A stretch of DNA of 64,000 nt from Xenopus tropicalis. Taxonomy: Eukaryota; Chordata; Amphibia; Anura; Pipidae. The notes under the pieces are model-generated. The model did no database searches. It was given only the letters and a program-made list of their open reading frames with translations, and was not told the origin of the DNA. Positions 36,338 through 47,349 of this stretch are shown in pieces. The stretch spans positions 54,697,358 through 54,761,357 of the forward strand of contig NC_030683.2 in assembly GCF_000004195.4 (NCBI RefSeq), given 5' to 3'. Made by a program: the position numbers and the translations under genes. The first letter of the stretch is position 1, and each line of letters begins with the position of its first letter.

Positions 36338-38457
36338 ACAACCTAGTCTCCTTTGAGATAATGCTGCAGAGACAGCTCTATAAGGGACTAACTAATACAC
36401 TCAATTTTAGTCGTGCAGACTTAGACGTGCCAGTATAAGGGCATCTCTGCAATGTGTCAACTGGGAAAGGCATTTCACAGGGTTAGACACAGAAGGAAAA
36501 TGGAATATCTTTAAAATGTTGCCTAACACAGTATATTCCCCTTGTAAGTAAGGAAATGCATCGTAAAGCAAAACCTTTATGGCTGAATAAAAGTGTTATT
36601 GTTAAAGTTGGTAAGAAAAAAACGTGCTTTTAAAGCATTCATGTTAGCTGGTACAGCAGAAACTTTCATCAGGTACAAGGAAGCAAATAATGCATACAAA
36701 AAAGCTATCAGGCAAGCTAAAATAGAAATGGAAAGGGGCATTGCAGCTAGGAGTAAAAGGAATCCAAAATTGTTTTTAAATATGTAAATAGTAAACAAAT
36801 AAAGCAAGAAGGGGTGGGAACCTTATTTTGAAATTTTGAACTCTTATTTTTCATTTGTCTATACATCTGAGGAGTCAGCTAATTAAAGGCTTTTTAATAG
36901 ACCCAATTCTAGTAATATAACTACTGATGCATGGGTCACTCAGGAGGAAATGTAAAAGAGGCTTGAACGTGTAAAGGTAAACAAAGGTCCAGGACCGGAA
37001 GGTATTTATCCCAAGTATTAAACAAGCTTAGCGCTGTGATTGCCAAACCTCTTCACTGAATTTTTCAGGATTCATTGAGATCTGGCATGGTGCCCAGAGA
37101 CTGTCGAATTGCTAATGTGGTGCCGTTATTTAAAAATGGATCCCGTTCTCAGCCTGAAAACTATAGGCCTGTTAGTCTGACATTAGTAATAGGAAAGCTT
37201 TTGAAAGGGGTACTTGAATACATTGCAAATCACAATATTATAAGTTTGTGCCAGCATGGTTTTATGAGTACAGATTTTGCCAGACTAATTTAGTCGCCTT
37301 TTATGAGGAGGTGAGCAGGAACCTCGATGCTGGAATGACAGTGGATGTCATCTACTTAGACTTTGCTAAAGCATTTGATACAGTACCTCACAGAAAGTTA
37401 ATGATAAAACTGAGGACTATTGGCCTAGAACATAATATTGTAATTGTATTTGTAAAATTGTAATTGGATAGAGAATTGGCTGAAGGATAGATTACAAAGA
37501 GTGGTGGTAAATTGAATATTTTCTAATTGGGCCAGTGTTGTTAGTGGAGTACCGCAGGGGTCAGTCCTTGGTCCTTTGCTTTTTAACTTGTCTATTAATG
37601 ACTTGGAGGTGGGCATTGAAAGTAATGTTTCTATTTTTGCTGACAATACTAAATTGTGCAAAACTATAAGTTCCATGCAGGATGCTGCCACTTTGCAGAG
37701 CGATTTAACAAAATTGAACAGCAAATTGGAAAATGAGGTTCAATATGGACAAATGCAAAGTTATGCACTTTGGTAAAAATAATATAAACGCAAGATATCT
37801 ACTAAATGGTAGTGTGTTGGCGGTATCCTTAATGGAGAAGGATCTGGGGCTTTTTGAGACAAGTTGTCTAATTCCAGGCAGTGTCATTCTGTGGCTACTA
37901 AAACAAATAAAGTGCTGTCTTGTATAAAAAAGGGCATTGACTCAAGGGATGAAAACCCTTTTCATAGGTCCCTGGTAAGGCCTTACCTTGAGTATGCAGT
38001 GAAGTTTTGGGCTCCAGTCCTTAAGAAGGATATTAATGAGCTGGAGAGAGTGAAGAGACATGCAACTAAACTGGTAAAGTGGATGGGAGATTTAAACTAT
38101 GAGGTTAGATTATTTTGTCTGTCTGGAAAAAAGGCAATTGCGAGGGGACATAATTACTCTGTACAAGTACATTCAAGGTGATTATAGGCAGATTTGGGAT
38201 GTATCTGTTTCCCATTAAAATGATTAGCGCACCAGAGGCAGATTCTGTTAATGCCTTTAAGAGGGGCCTGGATGAGTTCTTGAACAAGCATAGTATCCAA
38301 GGCTATTGTGATACTAATATCTACAGTTAGTATTGTTGTTGGTATATGGTTTATGTATGTAAGTGTATAGATAGGTCAGTATAGGTTTGTGGGAGCTGGG
38401 TTTACTTGGAAGGGTTGAACTGGATGGTCTTTTTTTCAAACCAATGTAACTATGTAA
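36338..38457 (+). pseudogene. CR1-type LINE, 5'-truncated, inserted in L2
   Basis: CR1 polyprotein pieces in order: EGKWNIFKMLPN near 36500; LAGTAETFIRYKEANNAYKK (36650); PENYRPVSLT (37160); DVIYLDFAKAFDTVPHRKLM (37350), which carries the first catalytic aspartate; GVPQGSVLGPLLFNL (37550); and the DNTKLCKTISS active-site region (37645), in which relatives have DDTKL. The C-terminal part matches 13030-13850. It ends with the tail caatgtaactatgtaac. Several frameshifts and stops make it dead. L2 sequence lies on both sides. Confidence 0.88.
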
Positions 38458-38458
38458 C

Positions 38459-39960
38459 CTGAAGATCATTTGAAACTCTGAACAAAGCAGTAGTGTGTGC
38501 AGAATGGAAACCAGATTACAGTGGGTCCAACAAATTAAGGTTGTGAGGAAAGTTAGTAATATGGGAAATTATTGTTATTGTACATTCTAGGATTTTAGAA
38601 GTAAGCAGTAGGAGGGAGGCAAGATGGTTATTAGAAAGACAGGACAGATCCAGCGTAGCCTTTTAAAGAGTACTTTTGACATAGGCCTGTTTGAATAGAG
38701 AGAGGAAAGACCCAGAAGCCATAGAAGAATTGAAGATATAAGTTCAGCAGCACAGAGTTTAAACAGAGAAGAAAGCATAGGGTCAAAAGAGCAGATTGTG
38801 AGTGGGGAAGACCAGAGAAGCCAGGAAGCTTTGGAGGCTGTTACAGAATGGAAAGTATTAAGACATTTAGAAGGGGGCTTATGAAGGAGGAGCCGGTTTG
38901 TGTTAGTAGACATGGGAATCTGACTGCGGATGGATTCTACTTTGTTCTTGAAGAAATAAGCATTGCATAAGGGTGAGTGATTCTGTTGAAGAGGGATGCA
39001 AAAGTTTATCGTATATAGGAAACAGCCATCGTTAATTGGATTTGTTATTGTTTCTGAGGGTACCTTAGTACTCCTGTTTGCCCTTTGATAAGGCAGAGAT
39101 TTTAGGCACAACAACAAGTCTGTTTGAATTCTGCATTTTCCTCTGCATACATTCTGCAGACCTTGTACAAGAGTGCAAGTATCTGGTTTGTGAATACAGC
39201 ATGGGTTTTGAGCATGAGTACGTGTAGCCTGTAGGGTTGCAAATGAGTCAGTGTAGGAGGATAGTATGTGGTTATACTCACTAACCTGGGTAACAAGATC
39301 AGACATCTCCTTAAAGGAGGCGAGACTGGATCTGAAAGGGTTATCTAAGGCCGGGAGGTCTATGTCACCGAATTAGGACAGTGGGGGAAAAAACAGGTGG
39401 GGAAGGAGAGTGTGAGACAGAAAATGTAACCAAATGATGATAAGAAAGGGGGAAGGGGTCATTGTTAAAATCAGAGTGGGACAGTTTTTTTAGTAAAGTC
39501 TAGATCCAGAAAGTGGCCATCCCTATGAGTTTGAATGTTTGTCCACTGCTGGAGTTCAAAGGTGGAGGTTAGGCAGAAAAAACGAGAGGGCTAGGAGGTC
39601 TGTAAATGACAGTCACCCTTACAGAGAGAGGATGGAAGATTTTAAAGGCATGCACCTCAAAAAAGTTGAATGAAAAGGTTGGAGGAATAGGTTTGAACTG
39701 ACAGCGAGAGGACAGGGACAAAAGAATGAGAATGAATATAAGCTGGCATGGAGAAGGGCATAGGGTTTAGAGAGACATCCCTTGCAGCCAGTAAATGTAG
39801 GAGTGAGGAGATGTGGGAAGATAATTTGAAATTACTCTGTGTGTGTCTCTGTGTATGGGCAGTAACTGGAGGACACAGTTATTGCAATTAGTTATAAAGT
39901 GTAAAAGAACTCGAGTATGAAGATGGGAGCAGGGAGAAAGATATGTGGCTGTAACAGGTG
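38459..39960 (-). pseudogene. L2-type LINE, upstream part
   Basis: Minus-strand frame 38587-39306 shows the linker between endonuclease and reverse transcriptase of an L2-type LINE (YNHILSSYTDSFATLQATRT, then a basic stretch, then LKSLPYQRANRSTK). The pattern is eroded by frameshifts. Sequence to about 39960 continues in the same style. The orientation and the match in position with 35690-36335 show one element split by the CR1. Confidence 0.65.
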
Positions 39961-40029
39961 GATAGGGTCCTCAAAAACACATTAGTAAAACTTCTAACAT
40001 TTTAAGCAGACCTTTAATATAAGCAGACA

Positions 40030-40145
40030 GATACCAGATACTAACTAGCTGTAGATCTTAAGATCACAATAGCTTTGAATATTATGCTTGTTAAGAAACC
40101 ATCCAAACAACTACTAAAGACATTAATACAATCTGTCGTCACAAG
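40030..40145 (-). mobile_element. CR1 3' end fragment
   Basis: 'ctgtagatcttaagatcaca', 'atagctttgaatattatgct' and 'tgttaagaaaccatccaaac' are diverged matches to 13033-13125 of the minus-strand CR1. Only the final ~110 bases remain. Confidence 0.65.
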
Positions 40146-40329
40146 TACAGTGGAGAAAAGTGGGAATATGTGAGTTTGTAAGTTTAACAATAAACGGTAA
40201 GGGGCAAAGAAAACAAAACAAAAAAAAAAGGATAATATTTTTGCAAACTTTCAAAAAGTATCATTTTGCAAAAAGTATCATGTAGTCTTAAATGAAGAAA
40301 TGTTTATTTCTAATTAAAAAGGTTATAGT

Positions 40330-40367
40330 CTTAAATCAGAACTAAAGTATTAAATGTTTAAAGAATA
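40330..40367 (+). mobile_element. Left piece of a duplicated CR1-like segment
   Basis: 'gtcttaaatcagaactaaag' and 'taaatgtttaaagaata' match the start of the second unit at 43139. The unit is cut here by the L1-type LINE and resumes at 42971. Confidence 0.6.
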
Positions 40368-40376
40368 CTGTTTCAA

Positions 40377-42520
40377 GCTACCATCACCACCATTCCAAAA
40401 CCAGGGAAGGACCCCAATTTAGTAACTAATTATAGGCCAATCTCCTTATTAAATTCCGATATAAAAATCTATGCAAAAATACTCTCCACTAGACTGAATC
40501 CAATCTTAAAAACCCTTATAGCAAATGACCAAGTAGGCTTTTTCCCCACTAGACAACCCCCGGATAATACTAGAAAACTAATTAATATAGCTCTCCACCC
40601 TAACTCACATAAAATCCCTTGCTTGATACTCTCTTTAAATGCTGAAAAAGCATTTGACAGAGTCGCCTGGCCTTTTATTAAAGCAGTATTAATTAAATTT
40701 GGCTTTTCTGATTTTTTTTTTTTTGAACAGTGTTCTATCATTATATATTAAACCATCAGCTAAAGTATTCACAAATGGTTTTAGCTCTGCCCCATTCTCT
40801 TTGACTAATGGTACTAGACAAGGCTGTCCCCTCTCTCCGTTAATATTTGCTCTTATAATGGAACCTTTAGCCGAATCTATACGGAAATCTGTCAAAATTC
40901 AGAGATACACAATTGGTTCCCACACTTGCAAGACTTCATTATTTGTGGACGATGTTACCATTACACTTACTGATCCGGTTAACTCCCTACCAGCCTTATT
41001 CCAAATTCTCCAGCAATTCTCAGCAGTTTCTTACTATAAAATTAACACAACCAAAACAGAAGCATTACCCATTTGGATCTCAAACCATACTTTGCAGTGC
41101 TTAAAAGCCTCTTTTAAGTTTTAATGGCAGCGGTCTTCCATAAAATATTTGGGTATTCAAGTTTTTCTGTTAAGAATTTATTTAAAGATAACTTCTCTCC
41201 TATGTTAACTCACACAGGACTGGATGTATAAAGACATTTCTTGGCTTGGTCGTCTAGCAGCAATTAAATGTAACTTGTTACCAAAAATTCTATACTTATT
41301 TAGAACTATCCCAATACCCATCCCCGCTAAATATTTTACCTTACTACAAGGGTTACTATGCAAATTTATCTGGAAAAAAAAGAAACCCAGAACTGCATAT
41401 ACTAGGATGGCAAAGCCAAAAAACAAAGGAGGATTAGCCCTGCCTAACTTCAAAAAGTACTACCAAGCCTGTTACCTCAACTTTCTGCAGCGATTTTTTG
41501 ACACAAACAACCCCCCTCAATGGACAACACAAGAAAAGTCAGTTATACCCTACTCTAAGGGGCTGATTTACTAACCCACGAATCCGACCCGAATTGGAAA
41601 AGTTCCGACTTGAAAACGAACATTTTGCGACTTTTTCGTATGTTTTGCGATTTTTTCGGATTCTGTACGAATTTTTCGTTACCAATACGATTTTTGCGTA
41701 AAAACGCGAGTTTTTCGTATCCATTACGAAAGTTGCGTAAAAAGTTGCGCATTTTTCGTAGCGTTAAAACTTACGCGAAAAGTTGCGCATTTTTCGTAGC
41801 GTTAAAACTTAACGCTACGAAAAATGCGCAACTTTTCGCGTAAGTTTTAACGCTACGCAAAATGCGCAACTTTTTACGCAACTTTCGTAATGGATAGGAA
41901 AACTCGCGTTTTTACGCAAAAATCGTATTGGTAACGAAAAATTCGTAAAGAATCCGAAAAAATCGCAAAACATACGAAAAAATCGCAAAGTACCAATCAT
42001 TACGAAAAAAACGCAATCGGACTCCATTCGACCCGTTCGTGGGTAAGTAAATCAGCCCCTAAGCTTCCTATTACCTCTTCTATCTGGATTCCTCCTCGAC
42101 TACGAACGGGACAAGAAACTCTCCTACCTACCACAGCCACAATCAAAATCTGGGACACGCTTATGTGAAATATACCCTCTATTTCCACTATCTGGATTCC
42201 AAAAACTGATAGATAATTTGAATCTAACCCCATGGAAAGAAGTAAATATTTTTACTTTCTCCGATATGTTCCACAACTCGATATTTCAGCCTTTCACTTA
42301 CTGAACTGGATTTGGAGCGTATCTCCTGGAACAAAAACTGCCTGATAATTCATATTCTAGCAGCTTCCCGATTATTATTAGCAAGAAACTGGAAATCAAC
42401 ATCCATCCCAAAATCAGAGGAGATTTCGGCCTTAATTAACAATAATAACACCATGGAATACTACAATGCTAGGAATAATCATCTTTTGCACAAATACCAT
42501 GCTAAATGGGACCCATGAAA
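40377..42520 (+). pseudogene. L1/Tx1-type LINE ORF2 fragment
   Basis: Reverse transcriptase blocks in order: TTIPKPGKDPNL, NYRPISLLNSDIKIYAKIL, LNAEKAFDRVAWPF (the first catalytic aspartate, of DAEKAFD, is asparagine here), GTRQGCPLSPLIFALIMEPL and FVDDVTITLTD (active-site DD kept). Then WLGRLAAIKCNLLPKILYLF and KNKGGLALPNFKKYYQA follow. After the MITE the C-terminal domain continues with stops. A T run near 40715 shifts the frame. It aligns in layout with the full-length minus-strand LINE at 57794-61591 but is clearly diverged from it. Confidence 0.88.
41559..42059. mobile_element. Palindromic MITE, 501 bp, TAA duplication (copy 1)
   Basis: ggggctgatttactaaccca and gggtaagtaaatcagcccc are inverted ends, and the inversion spans most of the element. 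TAA flanks both sides (41556-41558 and 42060-42062). It is very rich in 'tttttcg' and 'cgaaaaa'. Except for 39 extra bases at its centre it is nearly identical to 46728-47189. Confidence 0.9.
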
Positions 42521-42970
42521 CGCCAGCAAATATGCAGATAAAACCACCTCAGCTATATCATTAAACCTTGCTTAAATTCTACGATTTACTAGGACATTAG
42601 ACAAACCCACAACTCGTCATAGGGCCCTTCAATTTTAATTTAACCTAAGCCTTTTATATCCTGGTCTATACACAATTATGGAGCCAGTAGTGCACACCTT
42701 TCTCTCTTATTTCCTTTTTTTTCTTTCTTTTTCATATGTTTTGTTTGCACTTTCTATCTCCTTGTTACCATTATTGGTTATTCGATAGTTATAAAATTGG
42801 TGAAGTCACAACCGATTTAAAATTTTGGCAAAAGCTACGATGCATGATTTTTTTTTATTATTATGCTATACTATCTCTACTGAACTTTAGAAATGTCTAT
42901 GCCAATTGTAACAATGCTGTTGTCAATTTTCTTCACCAATAAATAATTAAAAAAAAATGTTTAAAGAATA

Positions 42971-43390
42971 GAAATAATATAACAAGAGTTATACAACAGC
43001 AATAAGGAAAGCAAACAATGATTACTTTATTGCTTTATTAAATAATGGAAATAACTTGGTTTTAAAGGATACAGATAAAGCAAATGTGCTTAATCAGATC
43101 TTCAATTTATACAGAGTAGAGGAGACAGAGTTTACAGTCTTAAAGGAGAACTAAAGTTGTAAAATGTTTACAGAATAGGAATACTATAACAAGAGCTGTA
43201 AATCAGGAAGGCAAACATAGGAAATGGGGAACTGATTGTGGCACTGGCTAAGACTAAAAAGATGCAGGTTGATAGTGTTGCTTCATTAAATAATGGAAAT
43301 AACTTGGTTAGAAAGGATACATATAAAGCAATGTACTTAATCAGTTCTTCATTCTTTAAAGAGTAGATGAGACAGAGTTTCTACAACCAC
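42971..43390 (+). repeat. Tandemly duplicated CR1-like segment
   Basis: Two units: 40330-40367 plus 42971-43138, and 43139-43390. Shared blocks are 'ttaaataatggaaataactt', 'aaggatacagataaagcaaa' (unit 1; diverged in unit 2) and 'agagtagaggagacagagtt' (diverged likewise). Translation gives NNGNNLVLKDTDKANVLNQ, like the CR1 stretch before the reverse transcriptase. Unit 2 has extra bases in the middle. Confidence 0.65.
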
Positions 43391-43499
43391 TAGATAGGGG
43401 CACATATGCGACAGCTCAATCAATTAGTGTCTGATACTGGATATGGTACATAAACCCTTTAATCTGGACAAGGCACTATGGCCTGATTAAATATTATAT

Positions 43500-44190
43500 T
43501 AATTTTATGTGGGTAAAGCTTTTAAAAAGTAAATTCAGCCCGAAGGTCATACATTTTTGTAAAACACACATTCTCCCAAATCCAAAATGGATACATATGT
43601 CTTTTTTATGTGAAATGACCAAACCGCAAAGCGCATTGTATCACCTACATATCATTAGGCTGCAGTTTATGTGGGGTAAAGCCACAAAAAAGTAAGGTCA
43701 CACCAGAAAGCCATATATCTTTGGAAAATACACATTCTCCTGAATCCAAAATGGGTAAACATGTCTTTCTACTCCAAAGTACTAAACCAAAAGCTTTCCT
43801 TAATGTGCCAATTTTGATGACATTTCTCAAAGCTTCCACTTTGCAGCTTTTGTCACATATCATTAAGTATCAGAATAAAACATCCTAATTATATGAATGC
43901 CTGTTGTGCATAGGTATATCTTCATGGCTTACACTTCAACATATTCAAAAACACACTACCTATTTTATGTATGCTGACCCCTGAAAACCATATGTTTTTG
44001 GAAAGTATACATTCTCATATTTGGACTCCAAATCCGGTAAGTATGTTGTTCTTCTCCAAATTACATGTGCCCTGTAGGCACCATTAAATGAAACAAAGTA
44101 GCCTGCCTGTTTATGTGTTGTAAGATCCACTAACTGCACAAAGACCTCCAGAAAAACATTTTTTAAAAGTACACAAAAATACACACTGAT
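43500..44190 (+). repeat. Satellite-like units related to the array at 53567
   Basis: Three partial units carry 'agaaagccatatatctttgg'-like cores near 43538, 43703 and 43978, plus 'aaatgggtaaacatgtcttt' and 'ctactccaaagtac'. They match the ~390 bp units in the piggyBac-like element. TTAA-bounded ends were not found here, so this is likely an eroded relative. Confidence 0.7.
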
Positions 44191-44199
44191 TAATCAAAC

Positions 44200-44900
44200 A
44201 TGGGTAAAGCTTTTCTAAAAACATGTATAGGGGATCGGAGAACTCTTTCCCCTGTTTTTCCATCTGTGATATCATCCAGCCAGGTTACAGACTGGAGAGA
44301 AATCCGATTGGCTGGGAGCCCCTGCGCACTTATGGGAGAAGAGGATGACCTAGGGAGTGCCTGGCACTGGAGCCAAAACCACAGGTTGCACTGACAGGTT
44401 ATAAAAGGATCCCCTACTGCAGTGCCAGCCAGAGAGCCATATCAGGAGGAGCAGAAGCATATGAAAGCCCTTTACACTGCAAAGGTCTTCAGAGTGCTCT
44501 ACTTGTTAGATGCATCAAACTCCAGCCATATAAATAGAGTTCTGCTTCACTGCTGTTGAATGCCTTTACCACTGTGCAAGAGAGGTATTGAAAGGCTCCA
44601 GTGTGTATCCCCTGTGTGAGGACAGGTGATTCTCGAGTGCCTGCTACGTAGGAGCAACTGCCTATCCAAAGTGAGAGGTACTTTGTGGCAGGTAGCACTA
44701 CCTGGGGAAACAAAAGAGCTCTTGGGGAAGGGACTTTGCCAGAGACTGAACTGGGCAAGGGTATTTCCACCAGGAATGAAGTGTGGGACTGTGTCCTGGG
44801 AGAGACTGTGCTGGGAGTTGGCAAAATCCATATGGGTTTTCCAAGCAGGGTTTATATGTTTGCATATGGTTTATATGTTTGCATAAAGATTGTGTCACAG
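44200..44900 (+). promoter_or_regulatory. Promoter-like block, possible LTR remnant
   Basis: A gattggctgg (inverted CCAAT) near 44308 and ggttataaaagg near 44397 are spaced like a promoter, in a stretch of higher GC content than its surroundings. No terminal TG/CA pair or target duplication could be fixed, and no coding region follows. It may be an old LTR or another element's 5' region. Confidence 0.3.
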
Positions 44901-44925
44901 GACTAACATGACAGATATTTTATTG

Positions 44926-45185
44926 GCAGGTAGAGCCTTCTTTTTCCAGCATGTATTAAATAAGAACTCAGTTTGGACTGGCCTGCCAGAAACTGGGAAT
45001 TTTCCTGGTAGGCCTTTTGTCTTTTCTAGAGCACAGAGGATTAACTCTTGTCTATCTTTTCAGGTTCTTCTTGCGTTTCATTTATTGCCAGCAGTGAGAA
45101 AGAGTTAATTTAGTTGTTTGCTATGGGGTCAGGGAAATAAACAAGGCCAAATTATTGTCACAGATAAGCAGGGGAATCCACCTTC
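44926..45185 (+). repeat. Dispersed repeat, copy 1 of a pair
   Basis: Shares a series of blocks with 47350-48000: gcatgtattaaataagaact, 'gccttttgtcttttctagag', 'taactcttgtctatcttttc', 'cagcagtgagaaag' and 'cagataagcaggg'. Both copies lie in the same orientation about 2.4 kb apart. The family is unknown to me. Confidence 0.7.
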
Positions 45186-45189
45186 CTCC

Positions 45190-45457
45190 TTCCTGTTTCG
45201 TTTTGTCGGCAAATTCCCAGGACCGGTGCATGTGTATTAGAGTGAAAAGCCGACTTCTCTGTTAAAGTTTGGCTTTTTCAATCTACTGCGCATGCACGCA
45301 CACGCGAAGCAGGAAGGAAGAAGCGCTGCAGCTACCCCGGGCTGGTGCTGTTCTCTCAGAACAGGGGCACCAGCCCGGGGTAAAAGGTAGGCGATCTCAC
45401 TTGGGGATGCCTAACATTTTGGCACCCCCAAGTGACTTTTCCTTTCCTTCTCCTTTA
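45190..45457. mobile_element. TTAA-family element end with hairpin
   Basis: Ends ...acttttcctttccttctcc followed by TTAA, the mirror of the end at 31129. A strong hairpin lies at 45334-45382: accccgggctggtgc pairs with gcaccagcccggggt. The left end could not be placed. Confidence 0.55.
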
Positions 45458-45962
45458 ATTCCAAATAAAAAAAAGTTTGTAGCATTGACATGTCACTGTT
45501 CAGTCACTTACTGCAGAGCAATATAGCACTGCTTTTCTGTTGTTAACACAGCAGGCCTTTATTCACCTCAGATGTTTGCCACTGGCATAGATTTGGAAAG
45601 ATAGCTGTTACTGAATATGATACAATGACCTTTAAAAAAGATTCTGTTGGGATGTGGAGAAACCTATTTGCTGCCCACAGCTATGTGATAAAAGGCCTGT
45701 TTTCATGAAAGCAGGAGGGAATATAAGTAAAAAGAAGTTTGGTTTCTAAAGCTATCTGTTAACAAAATGATGTTATTATTTTCAGGATGTAGTTTTTAAT
45801 AAAATATTACACTATGTATATATAAGAAATGTAAGAAATAATACATTCTACCATTTAAAATTGTTTTCCTGAACCAATGGTGTGTAGACAGCCATTTCAT
45901 TTCATTCTGCATTATCCTGTGCTTTCAGAAAAAGCCATCACCACACAAGACAAATACTTTAA

Positions 45963-46650
45963 AGGGGTTATTCACCTAAAAATGAACTTTTAATATGATC
46001 TAGACATCGACATTCTGAGCCATTTTGCAATTGATTTTTTTCCAGTCTTACCAGCGCCGGATTTCTACTGCCATGCGAACGTACATGCGCGAACAAGCCC
46101 TCCCCCCCGCCTGCGCAAGCGCCAAACTTAGAGTTCCCATATGGAGCAGTGGGGGACATGTCCCCATTGCTCCATATGGGAGCAAAATTTTAAAATTTGC
46201 CTGCAGCGGGGCGGCACGCCGCCCCTGTGTTTGTGCCGCCCTAGGCCCGGGTCTTTGTGGCCTCGCCACAAATCCGGGCATCAGTTTTACAGTTATTTAG
46301 CTTTTTATTCAGCAGCTTTCTAGTTGGAATTTCAGTAGCTATATTATTGCTAAGGTCTTGTCTACCATAGCAACCAGGCAGTGGGTTAAATGAAAGACTG
46401 GAGTATGAATAGGAGAGGGCCTGTAAGATGAGAAAAAAATCTAACAATATAAATAAATTTGTAAACTCACAGAGCAATAGCTTTTGGCTGCCAGGATCAG
46501 TGACACCCATTTGAAAGCTGGAAAAATGTAGAAGAGGGAAGTAAATAATTTAAAAATGATAAAAAAATAAATAATGAAGCCCAATGGCAAAGAGGCTAGG
46601 AATAGGGCAGTCTATAACATACTAAAAGTTAACACAAAGGTAAACCACCA
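45963..46650. mobile_element. TTAA-type element, interrupted
   Basis: TTAA at 45959-45962 is followed by aggggttattcaccta, a common frog TTAA-family start. The right end is 'caaaggtaaaccacc', an inverted but decayed match. A GC-rich element at about 46055-46280 is nested inside. Confidence 0.7.
46055..46280. mobile_element. GC-rich element nested in the TTAA element
   Basis: Left end cagcgccggatttctactgc and right end ccacaaatccgggcatc are loosely inverted around the shared 'ccggattt'. It is GC-rich, with internal inverted 'gttcccatatggagca' and 'tgctccatatgggagc'. I suspect a hAT-type non-autonomous element; boundaries are approximate. Confidence 0.5.
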
Positions 46651-46727
46651 GTTGCTGCCTCGTCCATTTAAACCTTATTTCCCAGTGAAAGCTTTAGCTC
46701 ACATTTCCTTTTAGAGTGCTACTCTAG

Positions 46728-47189
46728 GGGGCTGATTTACTAACCCACGAATCCGACCCGAATTGGAAAAGTTCCGACTTGAAAACGAACATTTTGCGAC
46801 TTTTTCGTATGTTTTGCGATTTTTTCGGATTCTGTACGAATTTTTCGTTACCAATACGATTTTTGCGTAAAAACGCGAGTTTTTCGTATCCATTACGAAA
46901 GTTGCGTAAAAAGTTGCGCATTTTTCGTAGCATTAAAACTTACGCTACGAAAAATGCGCAACTTTTCGCGTAAGTTTTAACGCTACGAAAAATGCGCAAC
47001 TTTTTACGCAACTTTCGTAATGGATAGGAAAACTCGCGTTTTTACGCAAAAATCGTATTGGTAACGAAAAATTCGTAAAGAATCCGAAAAAATCGCAAAG
47101 CATACGAAAAAATCGCAAAATACCGATCATTACGAAAAAAACGCAATCGGACTCCATTCGACCCGTTCGTGGGTAAGTAAATCAGCCCC
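46728..47189. mobile_element. Palindromic MITE, 462 bp, TAG duplication (copy 2)
   Basis: Same ends and interior as 41559-42059, in the same orientation. TAG flanks at 46725-46727 and 47190-47192. It lacks the 39-base extra centre of copy 1 and otherwise differs at only a handful of positions that I can see. Confidence 0.9.
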
Positions 47190-47349
47190 TAGGTGAAGGG
47201 TTGAAATCTTTATCAATTCAGATGATTTCATTTTGTTAATTTTATCTATACAATACTGAAACTTTCTTCAGCCTTTACCTTAAATAGTTTTTGGAAGGAT
47301 AAGGGAGTCTTTGGTGTCAAGATCTTTTGCCTCTCATTGTATATGATGC

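Larger units (their letters stand above)
40368..42954 (+). mobile_element. L1/Tx1-type LINE, 5'-truncated, 16 bp duplication
   Basis: aaatgtttaaagaata occurs at 40352-40367 and again at 42955-42970, framing the insertion. The right end is a short A run preceded by aataaa (near 42940), so the element is on the plus strand. The duplication starts with AAA, as expected for L1-type endonuclease cleavage. The body starts within the reverse transcriptase, and a palindromic MITE splits it at 41559-42059. Confidence 0.9.

Noticed and set aside
41610..47157. Phenylalanine- and lysine-rich open frames in the two large palindromes
   Set aside because: Products of alternating tttttcg and cgaaaaa runs in palindromic MITEs; both strands give mirror frames.
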